Position numbers and translations under genes: made by a program. The notes beneath the pieces are model-generated. The model worked only from the letters and a program-made list of their open reading frames with translations. It made no database searches and was not told the origin of the DNA. Source: an uncultured Flavobacteriales bacterium (GTDB lineage: Bacteria; Bacteroidota; Bacteroidia; Flavobacteriales; Vicingaceae). From it: a DNA stretch of 11,905 nucleotides. Positions 6,491 through 11,905 of the stretch are shown piece by piece. The stretch lies in NCBI GenBank assembly GCA_946886085.1, contig CAMPHX010000014.1, positions 1 through 11,905 of the forward strand, read 5' to 3'. Within the stretch, counting starts at the first letter, position 1; each line of letters opens with the position of its first letter.

Positions 6491-6538
6491 AAGATTCCTG
6501 ATAATTTTTTTCGTACCTCAAAAATTTCAGGAATGACG
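6491..6538 (-). repeat. Hairpin repeat, copy A (CGTCATTCCTG...CAGGAATCTT on minus strand)
   Basis: On the plus strand AAGATTCCTG opens the element and CAGGAATGACG closes it. ATTCCTGA (6495-6502) pairs with TCAGGAAT (6527-6534), and the inner tracts AATTTTT and AAAAATT extend the stem with a one-base bulge. Compared with copy B it has the same ends but a longer, AT-rich centre. It is non-coding. Confidence 0.65.
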
Positions 6539-6590
6539 TTGAAAATTGTTTGGTGAAATTGGGTTTGTTAAGTGATGCAACTACTCTGTG

Positions 6591-6617
6591 CGTCATTCCT
6601 GCGAAGGCAGGAATCTC
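6591..6617 (+). repeat. Hairpin repeat, copy B (CGTCATTCCTG...CAGGAATCTC)
   Basis: ATTCCTGC (6595-6602) and GCAGGAAT (6607-6614) form a perfect 8-bp stem with a GAAG loop. The whole unit has the form of the dispersed GTCATTCC...GGAATC repeats found between genes in many bacteria, for example the ATTCCC-N8-GGGAAT dRS3 repeat of Neisseria. It is inverted relative to copy A, with CAGGAATGACG and CGTCATTCCTG facing each other across 52 bp as an 11-bp perfect inverted repeat. Confidence 0.7.
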
Positions 6618-6753
6618 ATTTATATTATTTATAGTAAAGTGGTGTAAATTATGGAACGAGTTACGCTTTGTTAAACTTGTGCCAGTAAGCGTAAAAATCT
6701 AAAATGACAAACTGCTTTTTGGTGCTTATTTGGTAAGATGGGGAGGAGATGTT

Positions 6754-7419
6754 TTACAGCCAGTTTTTTATTTTCCCCCAATCATTAATTTGCAAATTTT
6801 TCGATCTATTTCTTAATCCAAGTCCACCTGTATGAAAAACAGGAAATATCAATTGCCCATTAGATTTGATTGGAGAATTATTTACCATTTCATTATGAGA
6901 GGTAATCTTGAAATCATATATTTCACTAAGAGTCTTAGTTGCTCCAGCACCAATTGCAATGATAATTTTAGGGTTTATTATATCTATTAATGGAGATAAA
7001 AATTGTTCACGACTTTCTTTTAACCAACTTGTTTTAAAATTAGCGGACATTGGAGGTGTTTTAAGTCCCATGACAGCATTAGTAAAGAATATTGGATTGG
7101 TCTTATTCGGTTTTAAAGGGTGACCTATATTATAACCGAGTATTTTAAAATATTCGTATAAATTTTTATTCGCAGGATACTGAAATATTTCAGGATAACG
7201 TTCTACCTTTCCTTGAGTCTTAATATAAGTATCTAAATCACAATATTCTTGTCCTATTAGCAAAATATCGGCATCAATATTATTTTGCCATTGTGCCCAA
7301 GGCTCAATTTCGTTTATGTCAAAAATTGTGGCGGAAGGATTTGTTAATCCTATATCCGAGAATTTAAATTGCTTTCTTTTGATTACTAACCTCTCGTATT
7401 CTTCAATTTTGTTTTTCAT
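6754..7419 (-). CDS. Uracil-DNA glycosylase superfamily protein (221 aa)
   Basis: Probably a DNA repair glycosylase that removes uracil or a related damaged base, but the subfamily is not classical. The core fold is recognisable: strand and loop DADILLIGQEYCD (50-61) at the position of the GQDPY/GEAPG catalytic motif, IFFTNAVMGLK (110-120) like the central xNxxK segment, INPKIIIAIGAGA (148-160) like the P-K-hydrophobic-GxxA strand of families 4 and 5, and VFHTGGLGLRNR (194-205) in place of the HPS/HPG motif, with His196 as the likely active-site histidine. Only one cysteine (Cys60) is present, so it lacks the iron-sulfur cluster of families 4 and 5. The gene stands alone between two spacers and has its own candidate promoter. 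It looks like a single accessory repair gene; substrate and activity are inferred. Confidence 0.65.
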   Translation of the reverse strand: MKNKIEEYERLVIKRKQFKFSDIGLTNPSATIFDINEIEPWAQWQNNIDADILLIGQEYCDLDTYIKTQGKVERYPEIFQYPANKNLYEYFKILGYNIGHPLKPNKTNPIFFTNAVMGLKTPPMSANFKTSWLKESREQFLSPLIDIINPKIIIAIGAGATKTLSEIYDFKITSHNEMVNNSPIKSNGQLIFPVFHTGGLGLRNRSKNLQINDWGKIKNWL

Positions 7420-7453
7420 TTAAACTTTGTATTGGCTAAGATCTGATTTTTAT

Positions 7454-7461
7454 CAAATTTA
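7454..7461 (-). promoter_or_regulatory. Candidate -7 promoter element of the UDG-like gene
   Basis: TAAATTTG on the minus strand matches TAnnTTTG and lies 34 nt before the start codon. A second match, TATGTTTG, is at 7470-7477 with a TTTG 16 bp further upstream. Either could serve; together they support separate transcription of this gene from the ABC transporter gene upstream. Confidence 0.4.
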
Positions 7462-7492
7462 TGTCCTTCCAAACATACTAAAAAATCCCAAA

Positions 7493-9247
7493 TCAAACTA
7501 CCTCTTCAAACTGGTAGCTATAGAGTTTTTTGTAGTAGCCATCCTTTTGCAACAACTCGTGGTGGGTACCTTCTTCTACTACGTTGCCTTTGTCTATCAC
7601 TAAAATTTTATTGGCATTTTGTATGGTAGATAAACGGTGAGCAACAATAATAGAAGTAGTATTTTGCGTCAGCACTTCGGTAGCGTGTTTTATCAATGCT
7701 TCAGATTCACTATCTATAGAAGAAGTAGCTTCATCTAGAATTAAAATTTGCGGCTCGTGTACATACGCTCGGATAAACGAAATTAATTGTCGTTGCCCGG
7801 AAGAGAGTAACGCACCACGCTCTTTTACATTGTAATGATAACCTCCTGGCAGTTTGGAAATAAAATCGTGTGCTCCAATTTTTTTGGCAGCATCAATTAC
7901 TCGCTCCTCGCTAATATCATCACTGTAAAGCGTAATGTTGTTTAAAATAGAATCTGAAAACAAGAAAACATCTTGCAACACCACTGCCATAGATTTTCTG
8001 AGGTGGTTAAGCTCTATATCGTTTATGTTAATATCATCAATGTAAATATTGCCTTTGTTAATTTCGTAATACCTGCCCAATAAATTGATAATAGACGATT
8101 TTCCTGCTCCTGTTGCTCCAACCAACGCCAACGATTGTCCTTTGTTGATGGTAAATGAAATGTCTTTCAGCACCCATTCTTCATTGTTGTAGGCAAACCA
8201 GACGTTTTCAAAACGGATGTTGCCTTTTAGCTCGCTAAAGGTTTGTGTTCCTTTGTTACTTATAGCATCTTCCGTATCTAACACTTTAAAAACCCTTTCG
8301 GAGCTTACCATTCCCATTTGTAAAGAGTTAAAGCGGTCGGCTAACTGACGGATAGGGCGATACAACATATAAATAAAAAAAGTGAAGGCAAAAATTTCTC
8401 CCGGCTCGGCAACTTCTAAAGAAACCTCTTTAAAACCATACCACACCAACAACGCAACAGAAAGAGCAGATAAAATCTCTACCAATGGAAAGAAAATAGA
8501 ATAGGCCCAAACGCTTTTAATGTGTGCATTTCGGTGTTTTTTATTGATGTCGGCAAAAATTTCGCTTTCAATTTTTTCTCTGTTAAAAATTTGTACAATA
8601 GACATGCCTGTAATGTGCTCCTGTACAAAAGTGTTTAGTATAGAAACTTGGTTTCTTACTTCCTGAAAAGCATCTTTAATAGCACGTTTAAACATATTTG
8701 TTCCAATCAATAAAATAGGGATAGGAACAAGGGTGATGAGGGCTAAATCCCAATTGATAACGAACATACAAATAACTGCAGAGATGATTTTAAGTAAATC
8801 GCCAAGAATTACTAAAATTCCTGCAGAAAACATTTCGGCAACGGTTTCAATATCTGAAACGGTACGGGTTACTAATCTGCCTATTGGGGTTTGGTCGAAA
8901 TATTTCGATTTAAAATTAACAACATGTTTAAAAACTTCATTTCTAATGTCTTTAATAATGTTCTGACCAACCAAATTGCCATAATAAGTAAATACATATT
9001 GCAAAATGGTTTCTAAAATTAAGATACCAATTAACCACATGGTAATATGGAATAGACCTAATTCATCTTTGGTTTCAATGTTTTTATTTACAGCAACTTG
9101 TATTAATAACGGACGAGCAACAGAAACTACAGCCAACACAATACTTAAAAAAGCAGTAAGGTAAAACATGCCCTTATAAGGAGCAACATATCGCATTACC
9201 CGATTAAAAAGTTTGTAATCAAATGCCTTTCCAGATACGCTTTCCAT
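7493..9247 (-). CDS. ABC exporter half-transporter, MdlB/MsbA-like (584 aa)
   Basis: An inner-membrane ATP-driven exporter with the membrane domain first and the ATPase second, working as a homo- or heterodimer. Six membrane helices are visible at roughly 27-50, 68-90, 140-165, 167-187, 250-272 and 285-300. The ATPase has Walker A GATGAGKS (377-384), Q-loop Gln425 in VLQDVFLF, signature LSSGQ (481-485), Walker B ILILDE (501-506, catalytic Glu506) and the switch His537 in VAHRLSTI. The signature has Ser where LSGGQ is the rule, a tolerated variant; all catalytic residues are intact, so it should hydrolyse ATP. Members of this group export lipids or amphipathic drugs, but the substrate cannot be told from sequence. 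It lies 125 bp after truA on the same strand with a repeat-rich spacer between, so co-transcription is possible but not required. No partner half-transporter gene is adjacent. Confidence 0.93.
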   Translation of the reverse strand: MESVSGKAFDYKLFNRVMRYVAPYKGMFYLTAFLSIVLAVVSVARPLLIQVAVNKNIETKDELGLFHITMWLIGILILETILQYVFTYYGNLVGQNIIKDIRNEVFKHVVNFKSKYFDQTPIGRLVTRTVSDIETVAEMFSAGILVILGDLLKIISAVICMFVINWDLALITLVPIPILLIGTNMFKRAIKDAFQEVRNQVSILNTFVQEHITGMSIVQIFNREKIESEIFADINKKHRNAHIKSVWAYSIFFPLVEILSALSVALLVWYGFKEVSLEVAEPGEIFAFTFFIYMLYRPIRQLADRFNSLQMGMVSSERVFKVLDTEDAISNKGTQTFSELKGNIRFENVWFAYNNEEWVLKDISFTINKGQSLALVGATGAGKSSIINLLGRYYEINKGNIYIDDININDIELNHLRKSMAVVLQDVFLFSDSILNNITLYSDDISEERVIDAAKKIGAHDFISKLPGGYHYNVKERGALLSSGQRQLISFIRAYVHEPQILILDEATSSIDSESEALIKHATEVLTQNTTSIIVAHRLSTIQNANKILVIDKGNVVEEGTHHELLQKDGYYKKLYSYQFEEVV

Positions 9248-9372
9248 GGTTGGTTTAGTAGTTTAGTAGTTTATGAGTTTATACTTTAATAAGGTTAAAG
9301 TTAGTAGTTATTTGTTAATAGTTATGAGTTGTCGGTTTACAGTTAAAATTTCTAATCTCTAATTTTCAATTT
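9248..9372. repeat. Repeat-derived low-complexity spacer between truA and the ABC gene
   Basis: An 8-bp tandem repeat occurs at 9253-9284: GTTTAGTA, GTTTAGTA, GTTTATGA, GTTTATAC. Further on are looser GTTA/AGTT-rich units. At the truA end AATTTCTAATCT occurs twice (9347-9358 and 9368-9379), the second copy including the truA stop codon. The spacer looks like slippage-prone sequence. I see no clear promoter or terminator in it. Confidence 0.6.
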
Positions 9373-10113
9373 CTAATCTATAAACGGATACCCAATTTTA
9401 GTTAAAAATAAGCCGTGGGCGGGAACAGATTTTCCGGCATTACTTCTGTTTTTTGAAGCAATGATTTCGGTTAGTTCTTCCACTTTAATTTTTTGCTGAC
9501 CAACATCCAACAGTGTCCCTACAATTGCTCGCACCATATTTCTTAAAAATCTGTTGGCAGTAATGGTAAATATAAGTTGTTCTTTATCGTTTTTCCAATA
9601 CGCTTCAGTAATGTGACACCTATTGGTAAAAGTATCGGTTTTACTTTTGCTGAAACAAGAAAAATCGGTTTCCTGAATAAGCAATTCGGCTGCCTCATTC
9701 ATTTTTTCAACATCCAATTTGTATGGAAAATAATGAGCCAATTCGGTTGTAAAAGGGTTTTTAGTTGTTGAAATTCGGTATTCGTAAGTTCGGTAGGTAG
9801 CACTAAATCGAGCATGATTATCTTCTTTTACCTCAAAAATTTGTTTGCCGGCAATGTCTGCAGGCAAAAAGCTGTTCAGTTTAAAAAGCAGTTGATTAGC
9901 ATCAATAGATTGGTTACTATCGAAATGAGCAAAAAGTTGTTCTGCATGTACGCCTGTGTCTGTTCTTCCTGCTCCGGTAATCATAATTTCTTCTTGTAAT
10001 AAAGTACTTAGTGCTTTGTTTACTTCTTCCTGTACACTGTGGGCATTTTGCTGAATTTGCCAACCGTGATAGTTGGTGCCTTTGTAAGCGAGTTCAACAA
10101 AATATCTTGCCAT
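9373..10113 (-). CDS. truA: tRNA pseudouridine(38-40) synthase TruA (246 aa)
   Basis: This cytoplasmic enzyme isomerises uridines 38-40 in the tRNA anticodon arm. MARYFVELAYKGTNYHGWQ is the standard N-terminus, and GAGRTDTGVHA contains the catalytic Asp52. Later family motifs include FSCFSKSK (about 147-154) and NRFLRNMVRAIVGTLLDVG (about 199-217). The frame stays open to an ATG at 10147-10149, which would add 12 residues (MQQIFHTKNQGT). I chose the inner ATG at 10113 because the family starts at MARY-type residues, the length is then typical, and a candidate -7 element overlaps the upstream ATG. The stop codon TAG at 9373-9375 lies inside a short direct repeat. Nothing in the sequence links it functionally to the ABC exporter downstream. 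Confidence 0.95.
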   Translation of the reverse strand: MARYFVELAYKGTNYHGWQIQQNAHSVQEEVNKALSTLLQEEIMITGAGRTDTGVHAEQLFAHFDSNQSIDANQLLFKLNSFLPADIAGKQIFEVKEDNHARFSATYRTYEYRISTTKNPFTTELAHYFPYKLDVEKMNEAAELLIQETDFSCFSKSKTDTFTNRCHITEAYWKNDKEQLIFTITANRFLRNMVRAIVGTLLDVGQQKIKVEELTEIIASKNRSNAGKSVPAHGLFLTKIGYPFID

Positions 10114-10146
10114 GGTACCTTGGTTTTTTGTGTGAAAAATTTGCTG

Positions 10147-10154
10147 CAAAAATA
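10147..10154 (-). promoter_or_regulatory. Candidate -7 promoter element of truA
   Basis: TATTTTTG on the minus strand matches TAnnTTTG and lies 33 nt before the preferred truA start, about the same spacing as for the UDG-like gene. No clear -33 TTG is seen. If real, transcription starts inside or after the upstream ATG, which supports the shorter protein. Confidence 0.4.
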
Positions 10155-10461
10155 AGCAATAGTTAGATAAATAGTTGAGGTGTTGAGCTAGTTTAAGCGT
10201 TTAGGTTGTTAATAGTTCTGAAAAGTTTAGAGTTGGGTGTAGAATGAATGTAGCTAATAACATTGCTCTAAATGAAGCTAGAGAAATATAAGTTCAGTGA
10301 AGTTAAATCTTGTTACTTAGGAAACATGATTTTAAATGAGAGCTAAAGGTTAATAAATAAGAAGATTTCTCGACTGCATTTTTCTGTTTGCTAAAGCAAC
10401 CGAAAAATATCGCTCGAAATGACACTAGAGGTAGTATGCTACTAATTGAATGCTTCTCGAA
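10155..10461. other. Gene-free spacer between the prolyl oligopeptidase gene and truA
   Basis: No convincing coding frame or structural RNA is visible in this roughly 300-bp stretch. The part at 10155-10361 is AT-rich DNA with short AGTT/TTAG-rich motifs and no strong dyad. The part next to the peptidase stop holds a long imperfect hairpin at 10362-10424. That hairpin may serve as the 3' end of the peptidase transcript. Confidence 0.6.
10362..10424 (-). repeat. Imperfect 63-bp hairpin repeat related to the GTCATT...AATCTT family
   Basis: On the plus strand the ends are AAGATTTCTCGA (10362-10373) and TCGAAATGACA (10414-10424). The arms ATTTCTCGA / TCGAAAT, GCATTTTTC / GAAAAATATCG and GTTTGCT / AGCAACC pair in succession with a few bulges, giving a long cruciform-capable element. 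Its ends correspond to those of the repeat at 6491-6538 (AAGATTCCTG...AATGACG), so the two appear to be variants of one pattern with different stems. It lies 37 bp past the prolyl oligopeptidase stop codon and has no U-tract on that strand. Confidence 0.6.
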
Positions 10462-11905
10462 CTACTTAAAATTAATAGGTTTCATATCTAAATTATAAAA
10501 AGTAAAAGTCCAGATATCTGTCCATTCTTGTATCAATTTAGCTTTAGATTTACCTGCTCCGTGTCCACCTTGAGTATCAATTCTAATAAGTGTTGGATTT
10601 TTTCCGGCATTTGCTTGTTGAAGGGTAGCACCGAACTTAAAAGAATGAGCAGGAACTACTCTGTCATCATGGTCGCCAGTAATAATCATAGTAGCCGGAT
10701 ATTCCGCTTTTTTAAGGTTGTGTAATGGCGAGTATTTGTACAGATACTGAAATTGTTCTTCGTCTTTACTGCTGCCATATTCTACCGCCCAAGCCCAACC
10801 GATAGTAAACTCATGGTAACGGAGCATATCCAACACACCAACCATAGGGATAGCTACCTTTGCAATTCCTGGTTGTTGAGTCATTACAGCACCAATTAGT
10901 AATCCGCCATTGGAACGTCCGTGTATGGCTAATTTTTCTGTTGAAGTGTATTCTTTATTCTTTAAAAAGTTGGCAGCAGCAATAAAATCATCAAAAACAT
11001 TTTGTTTGTTTTCTAACATACCTGCTTTGTGCCATTCTTCGCCATACTCGCTACCACCTCTAATATTGGCAACCGCATAAATGCCTCCGTTTTGCATAAA
11101 TACTGCTTTGCTCACATCAAAAGTTGGTTTTACGCTAATGTTAAATCCGCCATAAGCATAAAGCATACAAGGATTTTTACCATTTAATTCAATGTCTTTT
11201 TTATGCGAAATAAACATAGGAATTTTTGTACCATCTTTACTTTCGTAAAAAACTTGTTTGGTAACATATTCGGCTGTTTTAAAATCTACTTTAGGTTCAA
11301 AATAGAGATCCGTTTGTACTTCATCTAAATTTACTTGATAGATTTTTGTAGGGGAAATGTAGCTGCTAAAAGTAAAGTAGGCGGTAGATTGAGTTCTCTT
11401 TCCACTCACTCTTCCGGCAATACCAATTTCAGGCAATGTTAATTTTTTTAATAACTCTCCATCAAAAGAATAGGCTTCTATTTTCGATTGAACATCTTTA
11501 AGGTAATTTACAAATAGTTTATCACCGGCAATACTTACATTTTCAATAACATATTCTTTTTCAGGAATAAGTTCTTCCCATTGTTCCGGAGAGGATTGTT
11601 CTATAGTGGCAAATACAATCTTTTTGTTGGGAGCATTGTAATTAGTAATAAAGAATAGTTTTTCTTCTTCATTACCAATAAAGCTTGTTTCGTTATAAAA
11701 ATTCTCGATAAACTGAACAAATTCGCTTGATGGTTCTTCAAGATGTTTAACATAAATAATATTCCCACTTGTCCCTTCCGATGCACTAATAATTAAAAAC
11801 TTTTCATCTTCGGAAACTCTAGCTCCAAAGTTTCGGGTAGGATGTTCTTGACTTTCAAAAATAATTTTATCTTTCTTTTGTTCGGTACCTAATTCATGGT
11901 AATAC
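10462..11905 (-). CDS. Prolyl oligopeptidase (peptidase S9A), N-terminus beyond window edge (last 480 aa)
   Basis: An endopeptidase that cuts short peptides after proline. The frame is open without a stop from the TAG at 10462-10464 to the right edge, so only the C-terminal 480 residues are seen. The edge-proximal part (YYHELGTEQ, then ARVSEDEKFLIISASEGTSGN) is typical beta-propeller sequence. The catalytic domain contains YAYGGFNIS, NIRGGSEYGEEWH, and the complete triad: Ser in HGRSNGG (codon 10912-10914), Asp in DHDDRVVPAHS (first D of DDR, codon 10666-10668) and His in GGHGAGK (codon 10561-10563). The Arg of DDRV, which binds the substrate carboxylate in the porcine enzyme, is kept. Signal peptide and cell location cannot be judged. 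Together with the DPP IV and the peptide symporter it points to a lifestyle with active peptide turnover, but it lies far from those genes and is not in their operon. Confidence 0.95.
   Translation of the reverse strand, partial: YYHELGTEQKKDKIIFESQEHPTRNFGARVSEDEKFLIISASEGTSGNIIYVKHLEEPSSEFVQFIENFYNETSFIGNEEEKLFFITNYNAPNKKIVFATIEQSSPEQWEELIPEKEYVIENVSIAGDKLFVNYLKDVQSKIEAYSFDGELLKKLTLPEIGIAGRVSGKRTQSTAYFTFSSYISPTKIYQVNLDEVQTDLYFEPKVDFKTAEYVTKQVFYESKDGTKIPMFISHKKDIELNGKNPCMLYAYGGFNISVKPTFDVSKAVFMQNGGIYAVANIRGGSEYGEEWHKAGMLENKQNVFDDFIAAANFLKNKEYTSTEKLAIHGRSNGGLLIGAVMTQQPGIAKVAIPMVGVLDMLRYHEFTIGWAWAVEYGSSKDEEQFQYLYKYSPLHNLKKAEYPATMIITGDHDDRVVPAHSFKFGATLQQANAGKNPTLIRIDTQGGHGAGKSKAKLIQEWTDIWTFTFYNLDMKPINFK

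Larger units (their letters stand above)
6399..6753. other. Gene-free spacer between the UDG-like gene and perR
   Basis: This 355-bp stretch has no plausible coding frame. From left to right it holds the perR operator and promoter (6414-6447), two inverted copies of a hairpin repeat (6491-6538 and 6591-6617), and an 8-bp inverted repeat TTACGCTT/AAGCGTAA (6661-6668 and 6687-6694, 18-nt loop). The last might end transcription of the UDG-like gene, although no U-tract follows on the minus strand. The remainder is featureless AT-rich DNA. Confidence 0.7.

Noticed and set aside
6491..6617. CRISPR array or attachment site
   Set aside because: Only two unequal, inverted hairpin units are present, without regular direct repeats, spacers, cas genes or an integrase.
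6754..7419. Anti-phage defence island around the UDG-like gene
   Set aside because: The neighbours are an ABC exporter gene and an antioxidant operon; no nuclease, helicase, toxin or mobile gene is nearby.
10114..10149. Upstream ATG start giving truA 12 more residues
   Set aside because: The extension is not family-like and overlaps a candidate promoter element; the inner ATG gives the standard MARY-type N-terminus.
11434..11436. TTG as the start of a short 324-residue prolyl oligopeptidase
   Set aside because: The same frame continues without a stop to 11905 and encodes typical S9A propeller sequence, so the protein is not a short or separate catalytic domain.
11601..11786. 61-residue minus-strand frame
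   Set aside because: It lies wholly inside the prolyl oligopeptidase coding region in another frame and has no family features.

Overview
The window looks like a chromosomal segment of a low-G+C member of the Bacteroidota, most likely a flavobacterium-like lineage. The basis is the AT-rich, A-rich-leader sequence without Shine-Dalgarno sites, several matches to the Bacteroidota -7 promoter element TAnnTTTG, and family members typical of that phylum (a DPP IV-type S9 peptidase, a POT peptide symporter, a prolyl oligopeptidase). The assignment to a lineage is inference; no rRNA or phylogenetic marker is in the window.

Left part, plus strand (1-4407): the nearly complete 3' part of a dipeptidyl-peptidase IV gene, then 24 bp later a proton-coupled di/tripeptide transporter, then an exported or membrane-anchored thioredoxin-fold protein with a WCGWC site. 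The first two form an obvious peptide-utilisation pair: the peptidase cuts dipeptides from peptides outside the cytoplasm and the transporter imports them. A 245-bp convergent spacer (4408-4652) separates this part from the minus-strand genes. It holds a 16-bp perfect bidirectional terminator hairpin and a 137-bp MITE-like inverted-repeat element.

Middle part, minus strand (6435 down to 4653): a compact peroxide/superoxide defence unit, perR - ahpC-type 2-Cys peroxiredoxin - Mn-type superoxide dismutase. The regulator has all five PerR regulatory-metal ligands and both structural zinc CxxC pairs with the spacing of Bacillus PerR. A perfect 9-1-9 palindrome matching the PerR box overlaps the candidate -7 element 15 bp upstream of its TTG start codon. 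The unit therefore appears to be autoregulated. A 17-bp-stem hairpin lies between ahpC and sod.

Next, 6399-6753 is a gene-free spacer containing two inverted copies of a hairpin repeat with ends CGTCATTCCTG...CAGGAATCT. A third, related hairpin (TGTCATTTCGA...AAATCTT when read on the minus strand) lies at 10362-10424. A uracil-DNA-glycosylase-superfamily protein follows (7419-6754).

Right part, minus strand: truA (tRNA pseudouridine synthase), a repeat-derived spacer, and an MdlB/MsbA-like ABC exporter half-transporter downstream of it. After another gene-free spacer comes the C-terminal 480 residues of a prolyl oligopeptidase that runs off the right edge. The two window ends thus both carry serine peptidases of family S9. 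I see no phage, transposase, CRISPR, tRNA or rRNA, and no convincing new multi-gene system. The most notable items are the autoregulated perR operon and the families of intergenic hairpin repeats.
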